Shown in pieces: positions 1-4,907 of a stretch of 8,907 nucleotides of DNA (position 1 is its first letter; each line of letters opens with the position of its first letter). The notes beneath the pieces were generated by a model that worked only from the letters and a program-made list of their open reading frames with translations, did not search any database and had not been told where the DNA came from. The DNA is from Prevotella sp. CAG:1058. Lineage in GTDB: Bacteria; Bacteroidota; Bacteroidia; Bacteroidales; Bacteroidaceae. Location: the NCBI GenBank assembly GCA_000433175.1, contig HF986692.1, forward strand, positions 67,148 through 76,054, written 5' to 3'. Made by a program: the position numbers and the translations under genes.

Positions 1-1251
1 GAGCCGCAGCTGTACGAGGCAGGTGTGTGGCAGCTGTTCAGCGAAGTGGAGATGCCGCTGGTGCGCGTGCTCGCCTCGATGGAGATGGGCGGCGTGCGCA
101 TCGACACCGCTTCGCTGGCCGAAACCTCGCAGATGCTGACCTTGCGCATGAACGAACTCGAAAAGGAAATATACCAGCTGGCAGGCGAGGAGTTCAACAT
201 AGCATCACCGAAGCAGGTCGGCGAAGTGCTGTTCGGCAAGATGAAGATTGTCGAGAAGCCCAAGAAGACCAAGACGGGGCAGTACGTAACGTCGGAAGAA
301 GTGCTCCAGCAGCTGCGCGGAAAGAGCGAAATAGTGGGCAAGATACTGGAACACAGGGGGTTGAAGAAGCTACTCGGCACATACGTCGACGCCCTGCCCA
401 AGCTCGTAAACAAGCGCACGGGGCACATACACACGTCGTTCAACCAGACCGTGACGGCCACCGGACGGCTCTCGTCGAGCGACCCCAACCTGCAGAACAT
501 ACCCGTGCGCGGCGAGGACGGCAAGGAGATACGCAAGGCCTTCGTGCCCGAGGAGGGCTGCCTGTTCTTCTCGGCCGACTACTCGCAAATCGAACTGCGC
601 GTTATGGCTCACCTCAGCGGCGACGAAAACATGCAGGAAGCCTTCCGCGAGGGCTACGACATACACGCCGCCACGGCCGCCAAGATATACCACGAGACGA
701 TGGACAGCGTGACGCGCGACCAGCGCACAAAGGCCAAGCGCGCCAACTTCGGCATAATCTACGGCATAACGGTCTTCGGACTGGCCGAGCGGCTCGACAT
801 CAGCCGCCATGAAGCCACCGAACTGATAGACGGCTACTTCGCCACATTCCCGCGCGTGGCAGACTACATGGAGCAGGCCAAGCAGACGGCGCGCGAGCGC
901 GGCTACGCCGAAACCCTGCTCCACCGCCGCCGCTACCTGCCCGACATAGCGTCGCACAACGCCACCGTGCGCGGATTTGCCGAGCGCAACGCCATCAACG
1001 CCCCGATACAGGGCACGGCAGCCGACATAATAAAGATAGCCATGGTACGCATCTGGAAACGCTTCAGGCAGGAGAACCTGCGCTCGAAAATGATTCTCCA
1101 GGTGCACGACGAACTCAACTTCAGCGTCTACCCCGACGAGAAGGAGAAGGTGGAGCGCATCGTGCTCGAGGAGATGCAGAACGCCTACCCCCTCGACGTG
1201 CCCCTCGTGGCCGACTGCGGCTGGGGCGCCAACTGGCTGGAGGCGCATTGA
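1..1251 (+). CDS. polA: DNA polymerase I, C-terminal part (5' end outside window)
   Basis: The reading frame is open from base 1, so this is the last 416 residues of a longer protein. DNA polymerase I fills gaps after Okazaki-primer removal and in excision repair. All family A polymerase motifs are visible. The segment VEMPLVRVLASMEMGGVRID (fragment residues about 16-35) is the conserved entry to the polymerase domain. TGRLSSSDPNLQNIP follows (154-168), then motif A DYSQIELR (193-200) with the metal-binding Asp. The O-helix/motif B has R, K and F spaced as in E. coli R754/K758/F762, followed by GIIYG. Motif C is VHDEL (368-372) with the second catalytic Asp. Phe at the F762 position predicts normal discrimination against dideoxynucleotides. 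The exonuclease domains lie outside the window. Codon use is GC-rich, and the protein ends normally in TGA. No clear terminator follows; the next gene starts 253 bases on with its own promoter. Identification is secure. Confidence 0.97.
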   Translation, partial: EPQLYEAGVWQLFSEVEMPLVRVLASMEMGGVRIDTASLAETSQMLTLRMNELEKEIYQLAGEEFNIASPKQVGEVLFGKMKIVEKPKKTKTGQYVTSEEVLQQLRGKSEIVGKILEHRGLKKLLGTYVDALPKLVNKRTGHIHTSFNQTVTATGRLSSSDPNLQNIPVRGEDGKEIRKAFVPEEGCLFFSADYSQIELRVMAHLSGDENMQEAFREGYDIHAATAAKIYHETMDSVTRDQRTKAKRANFGIIYGITVFGLAERLDISRHEATELIDGYFATFPRVADYMEQAKQTARERGYAETLLHRRRYLPDIASHNATVRGFAERNAINAPIQGTAADIIKIAMVRIWKRFRQENLRSKMILQVHDELNFSVYPDEKEKVERIVLEEMQNAYPLDVPLVADCGWGANWLEAH

Positions 1252-1336
1252 CACGAAAGCCGGTCAAGAACCGTAACAATAAGCATGGCGGTCTGGCCGG
1301 CAACCGCTTACAACATGGAACTTTCGCCCTGACTGA

Positions 1337-1368
1337 CATAAAAATACGTGGGGAAAAACGTATTTATG
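1337..1368. promoter_or_regulatory. inverted repeat upstream of the adhesin-E-like gene
   Basis: AAATACGT (1342-1349) is repeated in inverted form as ACGTATTT (1358-1365) across the 8-base spacer GGGGAAAA. Allowing a two-base bulge, CAT (1337-1339) and ATG (1366-1368) extend the arms. No T-run follows, so it is a poor terminator for polA. It ends about 15 bases before the -7 box at 1381 and covers the -33 region, where a repressor or activator dimer could sit. The symmetry is seen directly; the operator role is inferred. Confidence 0.4.
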
Positions 1369-1380
1369 ACAAAAATAAGT

Positions 1381-1388
1381 TATCTTTG
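1381..1388 (+). promoter_or_regulatory. -7 promoter box of the adhesin-E-like gene
   Basis: TATCTTTG matches the Bacteroidota -7 consensus TAnnTTTG and continues as CAG. No TTTG -33 element lies at the usual distance of about 19-21 bases; that region is taken up by the inverted repeat at 1337-1368, which suggests activator dependence or a weak promoter. The start codon is at 1505, so the leader would be about 110 bases. The leader is A-rich just before the start codon, as is usual where Shine-Dalgarno sites are not used. Confidence 0.55.
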
Positions 1389-1504
1389 CAGAAGACTGGG
1401 GCTTGGCCGGCGGAATGCACGCGGCAAATAAAAAAAACGCAGAGGCACAAGACCAGGGGCAAACAGACCTATCAACAATTATAACCAATAAAAAACAACT
1501 TAAT

Positions 1505-1936
1505 ATGAAACACTTACTATTAACACTGGCACTAATAGTCATACCGGCAATATGCACGGCAGGAAGATGGGTTAAGATAGACTCGCAAAACGGCAGTACG
1601 TTCTACATCCACACGGACATAAAGACCGAGAACGGCAACTATCTGGTATGGATAAAGACGACATACGACAGCGAAGAGGCGAGGCAGGATGTAAAGAAGC
1701 AATATAACACGCAAAAGTCTATCTGCGAACACCAGAACCTATACTGCTACGACAGCACATGGAACAAGCTGTGCGTCAAGGAAATACAGGCATTCGACGC
1801 CGAAGGGAAACTGGTTGACTCATATACGTCGGACAAATACGAATGGGTATACGTAGCACCAGAAAGCGCCGGCGAAGTATGGGGACAAGCGGCACGCTTC
1901 ATAATAGAACACCCCGACAAGGTGCCGGCACAATAA
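1505..1936 (+). CDS. small exported protein, surface-adhesin protein E-like
   Basis: This is a 143-residue protein. The ATG at 1505 is chosen because it opens a signal peptide (KH, then LLLTLALIVIP, then a small-residue cleavage site near CTAG, residues 17-20). An in-frame upstream start at 1403 would bury that signal. The mature part begins RWVKIDSQNGSTFYIHTDI and carries a VWIKTTYD strand (48-55). Three mature cysteines follow (74, 81, 90), then KEIQAFDAEGKLVDSY (92-107) and WVYVAPESAGE (114-124). This order (aromatic-rich start, YI-D strand, VW strand, Cys-containing KEIQAFD strand, W..V.P.S close) resembles the surface-adhesin protein E fold of small beta-rich exported proteins. Cys17 lacks a proper lipobox (Ile at -1), so a lipoprotein is unlikely. 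The gene is monocistronic, with its own promoter and a strong terminator. Substrate and partner are unknown; the family call is by pattern recognition. Confidence 0.8.
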   Translation: MKHLLLTLALIVIPAICTAGRWVKIDSQNGSTFYIHTDIKTENGNYLVWIKTTYDSEEARQDVKKQYNTQKSICEHQNLYCYDSTWNKLCVKEIQAFDAEGKLVDSYTSDKYEWVYVAPESAGEVWGQAARFIIEHPDKVPAQ

Positions 1937-1953
1937 CACGCAACGATATAAAG

Positions 1954-1994
1954 ACAACCGCGGAGGCTTTACCTGTCTCCGCGGTTGTTTTTTT
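1954..1994 (+). terminator. intrinsic terminator of the adhesin-E-like gene
   Basis: CAACCGCGGAG (1955-1965) pairs perfectly with CTCCGCGGTTG (1977-1987) over an 11-base loop, with one extra A-T pair outside. Seven T follow (1988-1994). It starts 18 bases after the stop codon and cleanly separates this gene from the PAS gene. Confidence 0.92.
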
Positions 1995-2017
1995 GACCTA
2001 AGGCGCAACCGCCGAAC

Positions 2018-2047
2018 GCAAATATTTACTATATTTGCAGCAAATAT
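2018..2047. promoter_or_regulatory. three GCAAATAT repeats overlapping the PAS gene promoter
   Basis: GCAAATAT (2018-2025), its exact reverse complement ATATTTGC (2031-2038) and a further direct GCAAATAT (2040-2047) are packed into 30 bases. The middle copy contains most of the -7 box (2030-2037), and the third lies where transcription should start. A protein bound here would block RNA polymerase, so a repressor operator is the natural reading; autoregulation is possible but unproven. The repeats are seen directly; the function is inferred. Confidence 0.5.
2030..2037 (+). promoter_or_regulatory. -7 promoter box of the PAS-domain gene
   Basis: TATATTTG fits TAnnTTTG and is followed by CAG, as at 1381-1391. 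No TTTG is present about 20 bases upstream (the T-run of the preceding terminator is too far away). The expected start is near 2044 and the ATG is at 2070, giving a leader of only about 25 bases. Confidence 0.6.
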
Positions 2048-2069
2048 AACATAACAAAAACAAAGCATT

Positions 2070-2408
2070 ATGAAAGACATCGAATGGGCAGAAGGCATGA
2101 ACTGCGCCGTTACCGTATGCGACGCCGAAGGCATGATAACCTACATGAACGCAAGGGCGAGGGAGACGTACAAGAAGCATGGCGACCTGATTGGCAAGAA
2201 CCTCTTTGACTGCCACGGAGAGCGCGCGGCCGGAATTATACGCGGACTGCTTGCCTCGGGCGGCAGCAACGCCTACACCATACACAAGAACGGACAGAAA
2301 AAGATGATTTACCAGACGGCTTACACCGGCGAGGACGGAAGCGTGGCCGGACTGGTCGAAATCTCGATGGTGATACCCGAGGAGATGCCCCACTACGTAA
2401 GGGGCTGA
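2070..2408 (+). CDS. stand-alone PAS-domain protein
   Basis: This 112-residue soluble protein has no signal peptide or membrane segment. Nearly its whole length is one PAS fold. The core strand NCAVTVCDAEGMITYMN (11-27) is followed by a helix ARARETYKKHG, the loop DLIGKNLFDCHGE (39-51), a helix through GIIRGLLASG, then the strands NAYTIHKNGQKKMIYQTAY (66-84) and SVAGLVEISMVIP (90-102). It ends in EEMPHYVRG, a tail I associate with short single-PAS proteins of anaerobes. No kinase, GGDEF or helix-turn-helix output domain is attached and none is encoded next door, so it must act by binding a ligand or a partner protein. The adjacent Cys47-His48 pair in the D-C-H loop could be a ligand contact, but that is speculation. 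The gene is monocistronic and convergent with the pectate lyase gene. Fold call is confident; function unknown. Confidence 0.85.
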   Translation: MKDIEWAEGMNCAVTVCDAEGMITYMNARARETYKKHGDLIGKNLFDCHGERAAGIIRGLLASGGSNAYTIHKNGQKKMIYQTAYTGEDGSVAGLVEISMVIPEEMPHYVRG

Positions 2409-2490
2409 CGCAGGCGTGGAAACGCGCCACAAGGCTCCGCATGGCGTCCGGCGACCGCTTGCAAGCCGGCTGCACGAACGGAAGGATAAG

Positions 2491-2531
2491 AGCCAGCCTT
2501 TGCCCTTATAGTCAGGGCAAAGGCTGGCTTT
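2491..2531 (+). terminator. terminator hairpin of the PAS-domain gene
   Basis: AGCCAGCCTTTGCCC (2491-2505) pairs perfectly with GGGCAAAGGCTGGCT (2515-2529) over a 9-base loop, making a 15-bp stem. The T-run after it is broken (TTTAGTTTATTG), so the strength comes from the stem. It lies 82 bases after the stop codon. The bases in between (2409-2490) hold nothing I recognise. Confidence 0.8.
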
Positions 2532-2544
2532 AGTTTATTGATAT

Positions 2545-2632
2545 ATAAAAAAGAAGCCGGGACTCAATCCGCTGCTGCCTGCACGAAGGGCTTAAGGCCC
2601 GATGGCAGCCGTCGCGGATTGAGTCCCGGCTT
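2545..2632 (-). terminator. large branched terminator of the pectate lyase gene
   Basis: AAGCCGGGACTCAATCCGC (2554-2572) pairs without mismatch with its 19-base complement at 2614-2632. The 41 bases between them fold further: GCTGCC (2574-2579) with GGCAGC (2604-2609), and GGGC (2588-2591) with GCCC (2597-2600). On the - strand the closing arm runs into CTTTTTTATATATC, a good T-run, whereas the + strand continues GTTTACGG. It therefore serves the lyase gene, starting 41 bases after its stop. A simple terminator does not need a 79-base structured hairpin, so the extra arm may have another role. Confidence 0.85.
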
Positions 2633-2673
2633 GTTTACGGTGTATCATTCATCCGGTTACCCGGACATTATCA

Positions 2674-4425
2674 TCAATACAGGCTCTTGCGGCCGGCCAG
2701 GGTGTCGTAGTTGTTCTTCAGGTCAGTCCAGTCAACCTTAACCTTGGTGCTTATGCCGTTGATGTACTTCTCGATGTTGGTGTAGCCGTCGCCTGTGCAA
2801 TCGCCGTTGGCGTCAGAGGGGTCGTTGGGGTTCAGTCCGTTGGCTATCTCCCAGTCGTCCGGCATACCGTCGCCGTCGGTGTCAACGCGCGGCTCGCCCT
2901 TGTATTCAGGATATCCGCCCATCTGGCGCGGGTCGGTTATGATGCCGTACTTGTAAGAGTCTTTCGGCAGACGGCGGTACTTGAAGAGGCCGTCCTCGTT
3001 CTTAGACCTGTCGCGCATGCCCCAGTGGTCGCCGTAGGGGTTGTCCTTGGGCAACTTCTTCACGTAGTAAGCCTCGCCCGTGCGAACTTCCTCGATGATG
3101 CGCTGGTCGACTATGTCGCGTGTAGGCAGGGTTGCGCCGACGTTCTCGAGCACGTAGTCGAATGTCTTTTCAGACGGTATGATGGTCAGGTGAGGCATTG
3201 GGAACGGCTCGTTCGACTTCATCAGGGCCAGTACGTCCTCGGGCACGCCGCCTTCGCCCTTGAGGTCCTTGTCGGCAATCTGGATACCGCCGTCCCAGTT
3301 GTCCTTGGTCACAGCCTCGTTGCCTTCCATGATGTTGCCGATGGCATAAACACGGCCGAACTGCTGGTAGGGGAAGAGCTTCTGGCTGCGACTCTCTGAC
3401 TTGACGATGCGGTAGCCTACAGGAGAGTCTTTCGGAGTGAGAGGTCCGGGCTTGTAGTAGTTGTTGATGAAGTTGCTCATCGTAGAGAACTCGCCACCGT
3501 CGGCAGTACGGTGAACCCAGTTGTAAACGACGTTGTTGACGAAGTTGAACACACCACCCCATCCTATTGACGGGTTACGGCCGGTGTTGTCAGCCCAGAG
3601 GTTGCGCATGAACGATGCGTTCTCGCCGCCGATAGTTGAGCCGAAGGCGTGGTTGTACGTGTCAAGGCCCTTGGCCGAGATGGTGTTCTGTATCGTCACG
3701 TTAACAGTAGGCTCCTTGCGCATGGGCTTGCCGTCGCCCATGTCGAACATGTGGCGGTAGAAAGAGATGTTCTCGTCCAAGCCCCACTCGCAAGAGCAGT
3801 GGTCTATCATGATGTTGCCCACGGGGTTGCCGCCGAACGAGTCCTCACGGTACCATACGTTGGTAGCACCGCGGCGGAATCGCATGTGGCGCACGATGAC
3901 GTCGTGGGTGTTAACCTGGAACGACTGTCCTGCTATGCAGATGCCGTCGCCGGGAGCAGTCTGTCCGGCTATCGTAACGTAAGGAGCGCGCAGGATGATA
4001 GGAGTCTCGAGACGGATGATACCCGAAACGTTGAACACGATGATGCGCGCGCCGCCCTGCTCGCAAGCCCAGCGGAACGAACCGGGACCCGAGTCGTTAA
4101 GGTTGGTAACGACGAGCACCTTGCCGCCGCGTCCGCCCTGGGTGTACATACCGCCACCCTCGGCACCCGGGAATGCCGGAATCTTGGCCTGCTTCAGGTC
4201 GTAGGGACGCCATGCCCATGGCACGTAAGGACGGCCTTCCATGGCCTCCTTCTTAACGATTGGGAACGCTACTGCCCACGCAGAGTCTGAATGAGCCGTC
4301 CAGACTTTCGTGAGAGAGTCGATTTTGGCCTTTCCCTCCGGCGTGAGCTCGGGATACTGGGCCATAGCCGACTGTGACCCTATGCCTGCAGCAAGAGCCA
4401 CGATTGCCAATGTTTTCTTGTTCAT
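2674..4425 (-). CDS. secreted pectate lyase, polysaccharide lyase family 1
   Basis: This is a 583-residue protein. The signal peptide is residues 1-22 (KK, hydrophobic stretch, SAMA then Q23). After a 60-residue linker the parallel beta-helix domain opens with PAFPGAEGGG (83-92) and continues GGRGGKVLVVTNLNDSGPGS (97-116), a conserved start of family 1 pectate lyases. IDHCSCEWGLDENIS (207-221) corresponds to the calcium-binding WiDH region. NLWADNTGRNP (275-285) holds the R-x-P motif, making Arg283 the likely catalytic base. NFVNNVVYNW (294-303) follows as expected. The second arginine usual in RxPxxR is Gly288 here. A C-terminal module carries calcium-loop motifs DTDGDGMPDDWE (515-526) and DANGDCTGDGYTN (538-550). 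The enzyme should cleave de-esterified pectin by beta-elimination. There is no T9SS-type tag and no SusC/SusD neighbour, so periplasmic location is likely. Family call strong; exact substrate unknown. Confidence 0.93.
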   Translation of the reverse strand: MNKKTLAIVALAAGIGSQSAMAQYPELTPEGKAKIDSLTKVWTAHSDSAWAVAFPIVKKEAMEGRPYVPWAWRPYDLKQAKIPAFPGAEGGGMYTQGGRGGKVLVVTNLNDSGPGSFRWACEQGGARIIVFNVSGIIRLETPIILRAPYVTIAGQTAPGDGICIAGQSFQVNTHDVIVRHMRFRRGATNVWYREDSFGGNPVGNIMIDHCSCEWGLDENISFYRHMFDMGDGKPMRKEPTVNVTIQNTISAKGLDTYNHAFGSTIGGENASFMRNLWADNTGRNPSIGWGGVFNFVNNVVYNWVHRTADGGEFSTMSNFINNYYKPGPLTPKDSPVGYRIVKSESRSQKLFPYQQFGRVYAIGNIMEGNEAVTKDNWDGGIQIADKDLKGEGGVPEDVLALMKSNEPFPMPHLTIIPSEKTFDYVLENVGATLPTRDIVDQRIIEEVRTGEAYYVKKLPKDNPYGDHWGMRDRSKNEDGLFKYRRLPKDSYKYGIITDPRQMGGYPEYKGEPRVDTDGDGMPDDWEIANGLNPNDPSDANGDCTGDGYTNIEKYINGISTKVKVDWTDLKNNYDTLAGRKSLY

Positions 4426-4540
4426 AATTATACTAATTGAATGTTTAGAAGATTACGTTATTTTCGTATATGACTGATTAAGTGTAAAAAAGTAACAAGT
4501 GTTTAACATAAATTTTTATTGTTGTTAAATTATTTAGCTC
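4426..4540 (-). promoter_or_regulatory. AT-rich leader of the pectate lyase gene
   Basis: The 115 bases upstream of the lyase start codon are strongly AT-rich, unlike the GC-rich block beyond them, and must hold the leader and probably the promoter. No exact TAnnTTTG is found on the - strand. The nearest are TCCGTTTG (4547-4540) and TACTTTTT, each one base off consensus and lacking a -33 TTTG. The lyase may depend on an activator or another sigma factor. There is no Shine-Dalgarno sequence; the start codon follows TAGTATAATT. Confidence 0.4.
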
Positions 4541-4616
4541 AAACGGAGCGCACACGCCGCCTGTCACGCCGCCTCCCACAGCCGTCGGCACTGGCAGCCA
4601 GCCATTTACATAAGGT

Positions 4617-4663
4617 GGCCTTTTGCACTCCCGTTCGCGGCCTTTTGCGCCGTAAAAGGCCGC
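4617..4663. repeat. GGCCTTTTGC direct and inverted repeat block
   Basis: GGCCTTTTGC occurs twice (4617-4626 and 4639-4648), 22 bases apart. The second copy also forms an inverted repeat: GCGGCCTTTT (4637-4646) and AAAAGGCCGC (4654-4663) with a 7-base loop. The surrounding 4540-4690 is GC-rich and encodes no convincing protein. It resembles dispersed intergenic repeats I associate with Prevotella genomes, but that link is from memory and unverified here. Confidence 0.45.
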
Positions 4664-4716
4664 CTTCCGCAAGCCGAAATGCCGCAAACAGCCCCGAAAT
4701 GCAAAAAAATCATGAA

Positions 4717-4737
4717 TTGTCAGGGTTTTGTCAGGGT
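4717..4737 (+). promoter_or_regulatory. tandem TTGTCAGGGT repeats, probable activator site
   Basis: TTGTCAGGGT is present at 4717-4726 and again at 4728-4737, an exact 11-base period (one helical turn). The second copy ends 7 bases before the -33 TTTG at 4745. Two same-facing sites directly upstream of a promoter are typical of an activator that contacts RNA polymerase. The repeat is seen directly; the role is inferred. Confidence 0.5.
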
Positions 4738-4744
4738 ATATTTG

Positions 4745-4776
4745 TTTGGTTTTAATGTTTGTATATCATAATTTTG
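4745..4776 (+). promoter_or_regulatory. promoter of the propeller-like secreted protein gene
   Basis: TTTG (4745-4748), a 20-base spacer and TAATTTTG (4769-4776) match the Bacteroidota consensus TTTG-N19-21-TAnnTTTG at every defined position. It is the best promoter in the window. Transcription should start near 4783, giving a leader of about 125 bases. That leader contains GTACGC twice (4805-4810, 4813-4818), otherwise nothing notable. Confidence 0.8.
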
Positions 4777-4907
4777 CGGTGTGAGAAATAAATTCCACAT
4801 GAAGGTACGCAAGTACGCCATAATAAAAAAAGGAACAAATACATGTCCACTTACGGATTGTGATTGTTATAATAAACCTTAATCATAAACCCTTAAAACA
4901 AACGATT

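Noticed and set aside
370..1254. 294-residue open frame on the - strand, antisense to polA
   Set aside because: The + strand here encodes unmistakable family A polymerase motifs. The antisense frame is a by-product of GC-rich codons, is rich in Val/Ala/Gly/His and matches no family I know.
1286..1310. Possible hairpin GCGGT...ACCGC as a polA terminator
   Set aside because: Only five pairs with a 10-base loop and no following T-run; too weak to call.
1248..1484. 78-residue open frame overlapping the end of polA and running through the next promoter
   Set aside because: It crosses the -7 box at 1381, has a Lys/Arg/Thr-rich translation with no recognisable fold, and would overlap the polA stop. 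Treated as non-coding.
1403..1504. Upstream in-frame starts for the secreted proteins (1403, 4860, 6598)
   Set aside because: Each would place 16 to 34 extra residues in front of an obvious signal peptide, and 6598 lies inside the promoter. The internal ATGs at 1505, 4908 and 6688 are preferred.
2538..2741. 67-residue open frame between the PAS gene and the lyase gene
   Set aside because: It is made of the two arms of the branched terminator and the antisense of the lyase 3' end.
3649..4290. 213-residue open frame on the + strand inside the pectate lyase gene
   Set aside because: It is antisense to the conserved beta-helix core of the lyase, and its translation shows no domain, signal or promoter. 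The same applies to the shorter + strand frame at 3025-3399.
4478..4755. Short frames on both strands in the divergent intergenic region (4478-4687 -, 4519-4755 +)
   Set aside because: They cover the repeat block and regulatory repeats, have Arg/Pro/Ser-rich composition and lack promoters or a conserved look.
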